Origin: Flavobacteriales bacterium
Lineage (GTDB): Bacteria > Bacteroidota > Bacteroidia > Flavobacteriales_E > Vicingaceae
DNA: 64,000 nucleotides
Direction: 5' to 3'
Assembly: GCA_015075325.1 (NCBI GenBank)
Contig: JABTUP010000005.1
Location: 62,001 to 126,000 of the forward strand
Positions 35,954 to 44,434 of this stretch are shown here, in pieces. How positions within the stretch are numbered: the stretch's first letter is position 1; each line of letters starts with the position of its first letter. Under the pieces are notes generated by a model. That model was given only the letters and a program-made list of their open reading frames with translations. It was not told the DNA's origin and did not search any database. The position numbers and the translations under genes were made by a program.

Positions 35954-36523
35954 GATATGAATTTATCAAAAATCATAAGAACGAATTTCCGATTGAGAAG
36001 ATGTGTTTGGTATTAAAAGTAAGTAGAAGTGGCTATTATAAGTGGTTGTCAGCAGTTCCATCAAAGCGTAAATTATATCAAGATTTTTTAAAAACAGAAA
36101 TCAAACAAGTTTACCAAGCAAGCAAATGCAGATATGGAAGCCCTAGAATAACCAAAGAGTTGAATATGCAAGGAATACAAGCATCACAACCATTAGTAGC
36201 TAAGTTAATGAAGATAGAAAATATTAGAAGTATAGTAAGAAGAAAATATAGAATAACAACTAACTCATTACATCACTTTGCTATAGTAGAAAACAAGTTG
36301 AACCGTAATTTTAAAGTAGAAACAAAAAACAAGGTGTGGGTATCATATTACTACATCAGCACTAAAGAAGGCTGGATGTATTTAACTACGGTAATTGATT
36401 TGTTTGATAGAAAAGTGATAGTTGGGCACCAAGCAAACAATGAAAGCAAAAGACACGCGACTATATCAGCATTTAAAAATGGCAATAATAAACAGACCAT
36501 TAGTAGAAAACAAGGAATTGATT
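35920..36523 (+). pseudogene. Decayed IS3-family transposase OrfB
   Basis: After the frameshift site the frame reads through RYEFIKNHKNEFPIEKMCLVLKV-type sequence into the HTH_21 region (YRYGSPRI-like CRYGSPRITKELNMQG) and the start of the rve integrase core (NKVWVSYYYISTKEGWMYLT, VIDLFDRKVIVG). The first catalytic Asp, expected in VSDITYIST, is Tyr here. A one-base insertion near 36475-36479 shifts the frame; the alternative frame gives MAIINRPLVENKELI, the next IS3 segment. Everything beyond it, including the second and third catalytic residues and the right end, is missing. The element is dead. Confidence 0.8.
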
Positions 36524-36579
36524 CTTATCATCCTTACTATTTTATAGACGATGTTAGTGTTCAAGAAATAAAGGAATAA
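36524..36579 (+). pseudogene. 3'-terminal fragment of an unrelated gene fused to OrfB
   Basis: The last residues before the stop read SYHPYYFIDDVSVQEIKE. This matches nothing in IS3 transposases. It resembles the YYxIDDVSV C-terminus of carbohydrate-binding-like domains of Bacteroidota secreted proteins. It may be the tail of the gene into which the element inserted or to which it was joined by deletion. Confidence 0.45.
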
Positions 36580-36632
36580 AACTGTTAGTGTTACATTTTA
36601 TCAGGTTTAAAACAGCTAAATAAAAAAAGAAG

Positions 36633-36803
36633 TTGGGCAACTACGAAAAAATAAAACTTGCCAACGGCAACATTACTGAGCTGCACTACATAGCAGGAGA
36701 CGATGGTTTGGCAGCTATTTACGTAATAACCACCCCCATCACCCAGCCATCAATATACTTACACTATAAATACAATATTTACCCACTTTTCCCTTGCAAT
36801 TAC
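36633..36803 (+). pseudogene. Fragment of a second RHS gene (pre-core segment)
   Basis: One frame reads GNYEKIKLANGNITELHY and continues through GDDGLAAIYVITTPITQPS before diverging and stopping near 36803. It is clearly homologous to residues of about 1632-1672 of the RHS protein upstream (GNYEKIKLANGDVTELHY). More than 20 consecutive bases are identical (36639-36664 against 33578-33603). No start, core or tip remains. This is the kind of scar left by loss or rearrangement of an orphan RHS tip module. Confidence 0.78.
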
Positions 36804-36849
36804 AACTAAAGCCACAAACTAAAAATGCTATAATAACAAATCGATACAC
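36738..36849 (-). pseudogene. Duplicated signal-peptide fragment (37-codon frame)
   Basis: On the minus strand a GTG-started frame reads VYRFVIIAFLVCGFSCNCKG and stops soon after inside the antisense of the RHS fragment. IIAFLVCGF is coded by 27 bases identical to the signal peptide of the TPR gene at 25545-26321. The Cys after GFS would even make a lipobox. It overlaps the stop of the RND pump gene (TAGTG). I regard it as a truncated remnant, not a working gene. Confidence 0.4.
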
Positions 36850-39800
36850 TATGCTTTTTTAACCATTTTTCTGCCTTTATTTTTTGCTTTTTCAACAATT
36901 AAAAACATGGCAGGAACAATTACCAAAGTTAAGAAAGTTGCAAATGTTAACCCAAAAATAATGGTCCACGACATTGGGCCCCAAAACACCACGTTATCGC
37001 CACCAAAATAAATTTGTGGATCTAAATCAGTAAACAGGGTAAAAAAGTTAATGTTCATACCTACTGCCAATGGAACTAAACCAAGAACAGTAGTAATTGC
37101 AGTAAGTAATACCGGACGCAACCTTGTTTTACCTGCTTCAATTAATGCATGTCTTACTTCATCAATTGCTAAACGCTGATTTTCTCCAACACCCAATTCT
37201 TCTTTTCTGCGTTCTAACAACAGTTTGGTATAATCAATCAATACAATAGCGTTATTTACCACAATTCCTGCTAAAGAAATAATTCCAATCATGGTCATCA
37301 TAATAATGAAATCCATTCTAAAAATAACTAAACCTAGCAATACTCCAATTAAACTAAACACTACAGCGGTAACAATGATAACTGGGGCCGAAACTGAGTT
37401 GAATTGTGCAACAATAATCAAGAAAATAAGGAATACCGCAATTAATAAAGCTGAACTCAAGAATGCCATTTCTTTAGCTTGATCTTCTTGCTGACCGGTA
37501 AATTTCCAGTTGTGTTTCTCATTAACTTTATAGCCAGAAAGTGATTTTTTGATATTTTCAACCACTTCGTTTGCGTTGTAATTTTCTAACACGTTCGACT
37601 GAAGAGTTACCACTCGTTTTTGGTCTTTTCTGTTTATTGAACTGTAAGTTGCCGATTTTTTAGCCGTAGCTACTGCCGAAATTGGAACCTGAACAATTCT
37701 TCCGTTTGATGGATCTCTAAATGTAATACGTTGATTCATGATTTTTTCCACGTTGTACCTAGATTCATCATTCATTCTTAAAATAATTTTATAATCGTCT
37801 TCGCCTTCTTTGTATTTAGAAATTTCTTTACCAAACAACGAGGTACGAATTGATGAACCAATTTGAGCAGTTGACAAGTTAAGTCGTTTGGCTTTTTGTC
37901 TATCAATGTTAATTAACAACTCTGGTTTACCGGTTTGAATATCCAACTTTAATTCTTCAATTCCAGGTATGTTTTGCTGATTGATAAACTGTTTCATTTT
38001 TTCGGCATCGTCAATCAACAATTCATAATCTTCACCCGAAATTTCAATGTTTATTGGTTTTCCTGTTGGAGGACCTGCTGGGTCTTTATCAACAGTAATT
38101 TGTGCTCCAGGAATATCATTGGTAATGTCGCGTAATTCGTTCATTATTTCGTTGGTGTTAATTCCTTTTCTTTCATTAAAAGGCACAAATGAAATGGTAA
38201 TACGAGCTTTTTCTGGTGTATCACCCATCGAAACTCCTTGTGCTGGGTCTGACGTTCCTTGACCAACTTGCCCAATAATTGATTCTACAATGAAATTACG
38301 AGGCATTTTTTTACCTCTTACTTCAATTTCTTCATTAAAGTAATTCATTACTTTATTTTCTACTTCAATAGCAACCTTGTTGGTCGATTCAATATCTGTT
38401 CCTATAGGTTGTTCAATAAAAATGTTAAGGTATTTTGGCATATTTGCTGGAAAGAAATCTACTTTTGGAGGTACAACTATCATTAAAATGAAAGAAAAGA
38501 TTAACAATCCTAATGTTCCTAGCAAATACTTTCTAGGTTTATTCCCTGCCAAAGCTTTGGTTAAAAAACGCTTGTAAAATTTTTCTAATTTAGGTAATAC
38601 CTTTTGTTGAAAATATTTGGTAGCTGGACTAAAAAAATAGGTACTAGTTAAAACAGTTAATCCAGCTGCTATAATCAAATTACCAAAACCCATTGACACA
38701 AAAATGCTTAATGCTAATCCTACTAAAATTAATGTAATTGATGTAATTAATATTTTCTTTTTATTAGCTGGTTTTTCTTTCAATTTCATAAAAACAGCCG
38801 TAAAAACGGGATTAATAATCAACGCCACAAACAATGATGAACCTAGTACAATAATTAATGTAATCGGTAAATATTTCATAAACTCACCCATTAAACCTGG
38901 CCAAATTGCTAGAGGAATAAATGCTGCCAACGTAGTTGCTGTGGAGGCAATAATAGGCCAAGCAACTTCACCTGCTCCATACATACTTGCTTTTGATAAG
39001 GTTTGACCTTCACTTAAGAACCGATAAATGTTTTCGACAATAACAATTCCATTGTCAACCAACATACCTAAAGCAAGAATCAAAGAAAATAATACCATCA
39101 TGTTTAATGATACGCCCATTGCATTTAATATCATAAACGACATAAACATGGATAATGGAATTGCAATACCAACAAATAAGGCATTACGTAATCCTAAAAA
39201 GAAAAGTAATACGCCAACCACTAACAACATTCCGAAGATGATACTGTTTTCTAGCTCATCAACTTGTGTTCTGGTTTGTTCAGATTGGTCGCTGGTAATT
39301 GAAACGGTTAAACTTTCTGGAAATTCATTGGCTTTTAATTCGGCAATTATTTTATTGATTTCATCAGAAACCTCTAATAAGTTTTCTCCACTTCGTTTAA
39401 ACACATCGCACATTACTACGGGTTTACCAAATTCACGAGCGTATGAATCGCGGTCTTTTCCTTCAAACGAAATTTCGGCAATGTCTCTTAAATAAACAAT
39501 TTCTTGTTTTTCTTGTTTTACAATTAAGTTTTCTATGTCTTTCCAATCATTAAAATCACCAACTGTTCGAACACTTCGTTTAATATCATCTACCAATAAA
39601 TCGCCACCAGAAATGGTCATGTTTTCGTAGGCAACCGCATTTTCAATATCGTTAAAACTGATGTTCATGCTTTCCATTTTTTGAACATCCACCTTTATTT
39701 TAACTTCTTTTTCTTGAATTCCTCGAATATCAACTTTGGTAACTTGTGGCAATGCTTCAATTTTATCTTCAATAATTTCGGCATAATCTTCTAACATATC

Positions 39801-40286
39801 AGCCGAAAAATCGCCTGATAAATTCACGTTCATTATGGGAGTAAGTTCAGAGAAATTCATCTCAAAAACATTCGGTTCCATAGGTAAATCAGTAGGAAAA
39901 TCGGTACTACTTTTAGCTTTATCTACCGCATCTTTAACCTTTTGAAGAGCCTTTTCAGGTGAAACGCTAAAATCAAATACTACTCGAATTGACGAATATC
40001 CTTGTATAGAATTAGATGTGAGTTTATCTATTCCAGAAATGGTTTTAATTTCCTTCTCTATTGGTCGGGTAATTAACTTTTCAATATCAACAGGAGAGTT
40101 TCCTGGATAAGGAGTTCCAACATAAATTTCGGGAGTTACAACCTCAGGAAATGCCTCTCTTGGCATTGAAACATAAGCTATTACTCCTGCAATTAAAATT
40201 ATTGCAGTAATAACAAAAACGGTTGTTTTATTTTTTACTGATAGCGTAGTTAAACCAAACTCTATCAATCCTTTTTTATCTTCCAT
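36849..40286 (-). CDS. RND-family efflux pump permease
   Basis: The 1145-residue protein has a first helix at about 20-38, a large periplasmic porter domain, six helices from about 350, a second porter domain and the last helices near 950-1130. This is the standard two-fold RND layout. Helix 4 carries LGMLVDNGIVIVEN, with a single Asp where AcrB has two. It is longer than AcrB by about 100 residues, partly from an inserted hydrophobic hairpin at about 515-560 (KKILITSITLILVGLALSIF). It pumps drugs or other amphiphiles out with the proton gradient; the substrate is unknown. It is the last gene of the tetR-tolC-adaptor-pump operon. Confidence 0.93.
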   Translation of the reverse strand: MEDKKGLIEFGLTTLSVKNKTTVFVITAIILIAGVIAYVSMPREAFPEVVTPEIYVGTPYPGNSPVDIEKLITRPIEKEIKTISGIDKLTSNSIQGYSSIRVVFDFSVSPEKALQKVKDAVDKAKSSTDFPTDLPMEPNVFEMNFSELTPIMNVNLSGDFSADMLEDYAEIIEDKIEALPQVTKVDIRGIQEKEVKIKVDVQKMESMNISFNDIENAVAYENMTISGGDLLVDDIKRSVRTVGDFNDWKDIENLIVKQEKQEIVYLRDIAEISFEGKDRDSYAREFGKPVVMCDVFKRSGENLLEVSDEINKIIAELKANEFPESLTVSITSDQSEQTRTQVDELENSIIFGMLLVVGVLLFFLGLRNALFVGIAIPLSMFMSFMILNAMGVSLNMMVLFSLILALGMLVDNGIVIVENIYRFLSEGQTLSKASMYGAGEVAWPIIASTATTLAAFIPLAIWPGLMGEFMKYLPITLIIVLGSSLFVALIINPVFTAVFMKLKEKPANKKKILITSITLILVGLALSIFVSMGFGNLIIAAGLTVLTSTYFFSPATKYFQQKVLPKLEKFYKRFLTKALAGNKPRKYLLGTLGLLIFSFILMIVVPPKVDFFPANMPKYLNIFIEQPIGTDIESTNKVAIEVENKVMNYFNEEIEVRGKKMPRNFIVESIIGQVGQGTSDPAQGVSMGDTPEKARITISFVPFNERKGINTNEIMNELRDITNDIPGAQITVDKDPAGPPTGKPINIEISGEDYELLIDDAEKMKQFINQQNIPGIEELKLDIQTGKPELLINIDRQKAKRLNLSTAQIGSSIRTSLFGKEISKYKEGEDDYKIILRMNDESRYNVEKIMNQRITFRDPSNGRIVQVPISAVATAKKSATYSSINRKDQKRVVTLQSNVLENYNANEVVENIKKSLSGYKVNEKHNWKFTGQQEDQAKEMAFLSSALLIAVFLIFLIIVAQFNSVSAPVIIVTAVVFSLIGVLLGLVIFRMDFIIMMTMIGIISLAGIVVNNAIVLIDYTKLLLERRKEELGVGENQRLAIDEVRHALIEAGKTRLRPVLLTAITTVLGLVPLAVGMNINFFTLFTDLDPQIYFGGDNVVFWGPMSWTIIFGLTFATFLTLVIVPAMFLIVEKAKNKGRKMVKKA

Positions 40287-40345
40287 AATCTTTTTCTAGT
40301 TACTTTTTTCTAAACTTCCAACTTCGGTCTTCCAACTTCCTACTT
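40287..40345. repeat. 7-bp periodic spacer (CTTC every 7 bases)
   Basis: CTTC recurs at 40315, 40322, 40329 and 40336, with CTTT at 40343. Read on the minus strand it contains GAAGTTGGAAGACCGAAGTT, almost the same as the left arm of the terminator at 8313-8374. Confidence 0.7.
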
Positions 40346-41470
40346 TTTTACTTCAACCACATCGCCTTCCTGAACGCTTCTAGAGCCTTTATCAATGTAT
40401 TGTTCGTTTCCTTTTAAACCATCAATAATTACGGTTTCGTTTTGATATGAAGCACCAACTTTAACAACTACTTTTTTTACCCTGTTTTGATTTGAGTTGT
40501 TTTCAATAATGTAAACATAATCGTTGCCGTTTCTATCTTGCTGAATAACACTTGAAGGAAGAACCACGGCTGTATCTAATGCAAAATCTCTAACCGAAAT
40601 ATCTGCTAGTAAATTGGGTCTTAAATCGGCTTTAATATTTGCTAAATCAATATAAATTTTAAACGAACGGTTGGATGGATTAATAAAATCAGCAACACGT
40701 TTTACTTTAGTTTGAAACTCTTGTCCGAGTGTTGAGAATTTTACATTTACTAAGGTACCTTCTTTTAACACTCCAACATACTTTTCTGAAACATCAGCTT
40801 TAATATAAGTTTCGCTATAATTGATTACTCTGGCTACAGGCATTCCTGGCATTGCAGCCTCACCAACTTTAGGCATTATTTCATCTACAACACCCGAAAT
40901 AGGAGCTTTTATAACATACATTCCTACTTGCTGTTTAATTGTTTTCATTTTTTGCTCCAAAGCCTCTTTGTTGTTTTTAGCTTGTAAATACTGAACTTCA
41001 GAGCCAATTTTATCTTTCCATAAACGCTCTTGTTTTTCGTAAATATCTTTTGCTAAATTGTATTGGGTTTCCACTTCTGTTAATGTTGATTGCAACACAT
41101 CAGCATCTAATTTCATTATAACATCACCCTTGTTAACAGTTGAGCCTTCTTTAACTAAAATTGCAATTACAGTTCCTGGAGTTTCTGGATAAATTAAAGC
41201 ATTTCCACCAGTTTCTACAGCTCCCTGAACTTCAACAAAATGATTAAATGGCTTAACCTCAACATTATTTAAGGTTACCAAAGGCAAACGTGCTGTGGTA
41301 TCAGCAGCTTTAATTTGTTGGTCGATAACCGCAATTTGTTCAGCTATATCATCATACAACGATTTTAATGAATCCTTTCTTTCTTTTAATTCAGCTAAAC
41401 CATCAGTATTTTCTGTACCACATGAGTATGCTATTGTTGCAATTCCAATTATTAAAATCCAATTTTTCAT
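40340..41470 (-). CDS. RND efflux periplasmic adaptor (membrane fusion protein)
   Basis: A 376-residue lipoprotein (signal ending ATIAYSCGTEN). A short coiled segment (about 27-55) is followed by a biotinyl-lipoyl-like region (GGNALIYPETPGTVIAILV, KEGSTVNKGDVIMKLD), an alpha-helical hairpin (about 125-170), the second lipoyl half (YVIKAPISGVVDEIMPKVGE) and a beta-barrel and membrane-proximal domain. This is the HlyD/AcrA family layout. It links the inner-membrane pump to the TolC-type channel encoded just upstream. The spacer to the pump gene contains a heptad repeat. Confidence 0.93.
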   Translation of the reverse strand: MKNWILIIGIATIAYSCGTENTDGLAELKERKDSLKSLYDDIAEQIAVIDQQIKAADTTARLPLVTLNNVEVKPFNHFVEVQGAVETGGNALIYPETPGTVIAILVKEGSTVNKGDVIMKLDADVLQSTLTEVETQYNLAKDIYEKQERLWKDKIGSEVQYLQAKNNKEALEQKMKTIKQQVGMYVIKAPISGVVDEIMPKVGEAAMPGMPVARVINYSETYIKADVSEKYVGVLKEGTLVNVKFSTLGQEFQTKVKRVADFINPSNRSFKIYIDLANIKADLRPNLLADISVRDFALDTAVVLPSSVIQQDRNGNDYVYIIENNSNQNRVKKVVVKVGASYQNETVIIDGLKGNEQYIDKGSRSVQEGDVVEVKK

Positions 41471-41493
41471 TTGTTTTTGTTTTTATTGTTTCT

Positions 41494-41519
41494 CGCAGAT
41501 ATCGCTGATTTCCGCTGAT
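41494..41519. repeat. CGCTGAT triplet repeat
   Basis: CGCAGAT (41494), CGCTGAT (41503) and CGCTGAT (41513) follow each other with 2-3 base gaps between tolC and the adaptor gene. Similar 'ATCAGCGG' spacers are common in related genomes, as far as I recall; I could not check this. Confidence 0.5.
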
Positions 41520-41540
41520 TGTTTTTATTTTGTTTATTCT

Positions 41541-41598
41541 TTATTCCTGACTACTAACTCCTCATTACTGTTTCCTAACTACTTATTCCTTAGTTCCT
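41541..41598. repeat. 7-bp periodic repeat running into the end of the tolC-like gene
   Basis: CT ends at 41548, 41555, 41562, 41569, 41576, 41583 and 41590, a perfect 7-bp phase with variable other bases. The last units encode the final residues and stop of the TolC-family protein. Confidence 0.7.
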
Positions 41599-42923
41599 AA
41601 TGCTTTTTTTAGTTCTGAAGTTGAATTAAATAAATCCAACAACGATTTAATGTATTTTGCTTCTGTTTCTAAATATTGAGTTTGTGATTGTGTAAGTTCC
41701 ATGCTAGAAATCAATCCTTCGGTATATTTTTTAACCGAATTATTGTTGATTTTTTCGGCTATTCTAAGTCCGTCTTTTTGGTTATTATAAATACTATACG
41801 CCGATGTATAATTTGATTTTGCTTGTTGCACCTTAAGTGTAATACTTTGTTCAACTTGTTTTGTCGTGTTAACGGCTTTTTCATAATCTAATTTTGCTTG
41901 ACCCATTTTTGCTAAACGCATACCGCCCGAAATAATAGGTAATTTTAACGACAACCCCCAAAGAGTTGATGGATACCAAGTTCCACCACTAAATACTTCA
42001 AATTTGTTGCTCATGTTTTGTTGTTGATGATTGAAAAAAGCTGCCAACGATGGTGCAAAAGCAAAGCGTTCTTTACGTAAATTCAATTTCATTAAATCTT
42101 CGTTTACTTTAATTATTTGGTGTTCAATGTTGCTTTCCACTTTAAACTCTTTTGCAAAGGCATCTTCGGCACTAACCTCTGTAAGCAACATTTCAATTTT
42201 ATCAGACAAAACAATAGAGGACGATAATTCTAAACCCATTTGAAATTTTAAAAAATTTAAAGCTATTGCTTTTTGGCGTTCGGCTTCCGATAACGAATTA
42301 TTGATGTTATTTACCGTTAATTGCAATTGGTCAACACTTTGTTCTTCAACAAACCCTTCTTGATATATTCTAGTGGTTTCTTCCAATAATTTAGTTGTCG
42401 ACTCGGCTATTTTTTTTAAAATAGTAAGGTTTTCGTCGGCAACTAAGCTTAAATAGTATGCCTGAGCAACTTCTTCACGAACCATAATTTCGGTTTTCTC
42501 TAGGCTTTTTTCAGCAAAACTTTTGTAGGTACGAGATGCCTGTAAGCCAACAATATACGAGCCATCAAACAACAACTGTGTTGCTGTAATTTTAGCTGTG
42601 GTGTTATAATCGGTTCCAAACTTTAATTCAGCAAACTTGTCTTTTGGTGCATTTGGATCAAATGCCGAGGCTGGAACTAAACTTACTGGTAAATCCAAAA
42701 AGTTTTGAAAATTGGCTTCAAAATCAACTTTAGGCAGGCCAATTCCTGTTGTTTCCATTACTTTTTTCTTGGCTATCAACACATCTTTTTCTGCACTAAT
42801 TCGCTCGTAGTTGTTTTTTAATGCATACTCTTGTGCTTGTTTAAGCGTAAATGCTTGCTCGGTTTGAGCTAAAAGGCTGCTGACTAAAACCACATACCCA
42901 AAAGCAAAAATGATTAACCTCAT
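41583..42923 (-). CDS. TolC-family outer membrane channel
   Basis: The 446-residue protein has a signal peptide (SSLLAQ, about residue 20) followed by two OEP repeats rich in long amphipathic helices (FTLKQAQEYALKNNYERISA at the start of the first). Small beta segments supply the outer-membrane barrel. It forms the trimeric outer-membrane duct of the RND system. It lies 2 bases after the TetR gene stop, so it is in the same operon. The last codons fall within a heptad repeat, which could make the C-terminus variable. Confidence 0.92.
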   Translation of the reverse strand: MRLIIFAFGYVVLVSSLLAQTEQAFTLKQAQEYALKNNYERISAEKDVLIAKKKVMETTGIGLPKVDFEANFQNFLDLPVSLVPASAFDPNAPKDKFAELKFGTDYNTTAKITATQLLFDGSYIVGLQASRTYKSFAEKSLEKTEIMVREEVAQAYYLSLVADENLTILKKIAESTTKLLEETTRIYQEGFVEEQSVDQLQLTVNNINNSLSEAERQKAIALNFLKFQMGLELSSSIVLSDKIEMLLTEVSAEDAFAKEFKVESNIEHQIIKVNEDLMKLNLRKERFAFAPSLAAFFNHQQQNMSNKFEVFSGGTWYPSTLWGLSLKLPIISGGMRLAKMGQAKLDYEKAVNTTKQVEQSITLKVQQAKSNYTSAYSIYNNQKDGLRIAEKINNNSVKKYTEGLISSMELTQSQTQYLETEAKYIKSLLDLFNSTSELKKALGTKE

Positions 42924-42925
42924 TT

Positions 42926-43543
42926 TTAAAAATTTAAATTTTCGTTCGTTAATTTTTGAGCTAAATATTTTGCTCCTTTTTCACTAGCAATACCTCTAAT
43001 GTGGTATCTAGCAATTTCGCGATGTAATACCTCAAATGAATATTTATTTGTTGGAAAAAATTCTGAATCAAACATTCTATCAATTAATCCAACATATATT
43101 TTAGCTGTAATTTCTTCATTTACATTATCTCGATACAATCCTTCTTCAATGCCTCGTTTAATGTTTTCTACAATCATGTCATAAACAAAACATTGCTTAT
43201 GACTTTCCATAACTTTCCAAGCGTCGGGGTAATACTTTTGTAAATCGTACATTACGGCAGGTTGCACATTTTGTAATTTTTGGCTAATCCGTTTGTTTAC
43301 ATCAAACATTTCGTCGATGGCATTACCTTTTTGGGTTGCAATATTGCACAACATACATTCTTCGGAATTAACCGTTAGTTCAACACATTGTTTTACCAAA
43401 TCTTTTTTGTCGGTTGCAAATTGATAAAGGGTTTTTTTTGAAATACCTAAATGACGCGAAATATCATCCATGGTTAAACTTTTTATGCCATATTTCATAA
43501 AAAGCTCGGTTATAGCCAATAAAAATTGTTCTTTGGTTTCCAT
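42926..43543 (-). CDS. TetR/AcrR-family regulator of the efflux operon
   Basis: The start is the ATG giving METKEQFLLAITELFMKYGI (205 residues), the usual TetR N-terminus; the frame stays open 13 codons further but those precede the promoter box. The helix-turn-helix is IKSLTMDDISRHLGISKKTLYQF. The ligand domain contains a Cys pair, ECMLC, near residue 60. It is the first gene of the efflux operon. A 28-base palindrome just upstream is the likely operator, so it probably represses its own operon until an inducer binds. Confidence 0.9.
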   Translation of the reverse strand: METKEQFLLAITELFMKYGIKSLTMDDISRHLGISKKTLYQFATDKKDLVKQCVELTVNSEECMLCNIATQKGNAIDEMFDVNKRISQKLQNVQPAVMYDLQKYYPDAWKVMESHKQCFVYDMIVENIKRGIEEGLYRDNVNEEITAKIYVGLIDRMFDSEFFPTNKYSFEVLHREIARYHIRGIASEKGAKYLAQKLTNENLNF

Positions 43544-43548
43544 GATGG

Positions 43549-43556
43549 CAAAAGTA
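43549..43556 (-). promoter_or_regulatory. Predicted -7 box of the efflux operon
   Basis: Minus-strand TACTTTTG matches TAnnTTTG exactly and ends 5 bases before the tetR ATG. Confidence 0.45.
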
Positions 43557-43574
43557 GGAAACAATATAATTATC

Positions 43575-43602
43575 GGAAACATTTTTTAATTAAAATGTTT
43601 CC
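43575..43602. promoter_or_regulatory. Palindromic TetR operator candidate
   Basis: GGAAACATTTT and AAAATGTTTCC form perfect 11-bp arms around 6 bases. The proximal arm sits where the -33 element would be, and a further TGTTTCC half-site follows next to the -7 box. Both positions fit repression by the adjacent TetR protein. Confidence 0.65.
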
Positions 43603-43855
43603 AATGTGTTTTAACTATTTTACTAACACACTGATTATTAATGAAATAATTTTTTGATTAAAGAAACAAGAATTCATAAATTCAACTTTTGATGATTTAT
43701 ATATTTATTACATTTGGTTATTGCTATAGAAGTTTATACTCAACATAATTAACTAGAAAATAATATGAAATAGCCACGTGCAAAAGCATACAAAGACTGA
43801 TTAAGATACACTGGCGTATTCCATATGACCGATTTAATAAAATAAATATCTACAT
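43603..43855. other. Gene-free spacer before the VOC gene
   Basis: About 250 bases with no convincing ORF. It holds a good promoter (43689-43716) and an imperfect inverted repeat GCCACGTG (43773) / CACTGGC (43809). No RNA gene was recognised. Confidence 0.5.
43689..43716 (+). promoter_or_regulatory. Predicted promoter of the VOC-family gene
   Basis: TTG, a 17-base spacer and TACATTTG, a full match to the Bacteroidota consensus. It lies about 140 bases before the ATG, so the leader would be long. Confidence 0.5.
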
Positions 43856-44383
43856 ATGAAAAAGACATTTTTTTTCATCATTGCACTTTCCGCTTCCTTC
43901 GGACTTGGCTTTGCATTTAACAACTATATTGTTAAACCATCAAACGAAAAACCTGAAATAAAAAAAGTAACTGGCATAGGTGGGATATTTTTTAAATGCG
44001 AAGACCCAAAAAAAGTTAGGGAATGGTATCAAAAACACCTTGGCATAAACACTAATCAATATGGGGCTGTTTTTGAATGGTATCAAGGAGCGGATAGTAC
44101 AAAAAAAGCATTTTCTCAATGGAGTCCATTTAAAGAAACGACCAAATATTTTGAACCTTCAACAAAAGATTTTATGATAAACTATAGGGTTGCTGACCTT
44201 GTAGGGCTTGTTGAACAATTAAAACAAGATGGGGTTACCATTTGCGACACAATAGAAGTGGTGAGTTACGGAAAATTTGTTCACATAATGGATATTGAAG
44301 GCAACAAAATAGAATTATGGGAACCTAACGATATTGAATATGAAAAACTTGGTGTGCAAATTGGAAGTAAAACGAATAAATAA
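43856..44383 (+). CDS. Membrane-anchored or exported VOC (glyoxalase-fold) protein
   Basis: The 175-residue protein has an N-terminal hydrophobic segment (FFFIIALSASFGLGFAFN, about 5-22) followed by one VOC domain with GIGGIFFKCEDPKKVREWYQ at its start and the closing GKFVHIMDIEGNKIELWEP. VOC proteins include glyoxalases, dioxygenases and resistance proteins; a cytosolic form without the leader is commoner, so this copy may be periplasmic. Substrate unknown. The gene is flanked by TAGCCAC / GTGGCTA short inverted repeats and is isolated between oppositely oriented genes. Confidence 0.75.
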   Translation: MKKTFFFIIALSASFGLGFAFNNYIVKPSNEKPEIKKVTGIGGIFFKCEDPKKVREWYQKHLGINTNQYGAVFEWYQGADSTKKAFSQWSPFKETTKYFEPSTKDFMINYRVADLVGLVEQLKQDGVTICDTIEVVSYGKFVHIMDIEGNKIELWEPNDIEYEKLGVQIGSKTNK

Positions 44384-44434
44384 TTTTTAACAGCATTTTA
44401 GGTACTTAGTGGCTAAACTCTTCTTGTTTTATTT

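Noticed and set aside
26818..36580. Prophage
   Set aside because: Only a fibre-like protein and a transposase suggest it. No capsid, terminase, portal, lysis or integrase genes are found.
39028..39495. 155-codon open frame antisense to the RND pump gene
   Set aside because: Pure shadow of the pump coding sequence. Low-complexity Asn/Ile/Thr composition, no start context, no family.
43603..43855. Possible tRNA or small RNA gene in the spacer before the VOC gene
   Set aside because: No cloverleaf, no conserved T-loop motif and no terminator at a fitting distance were found.
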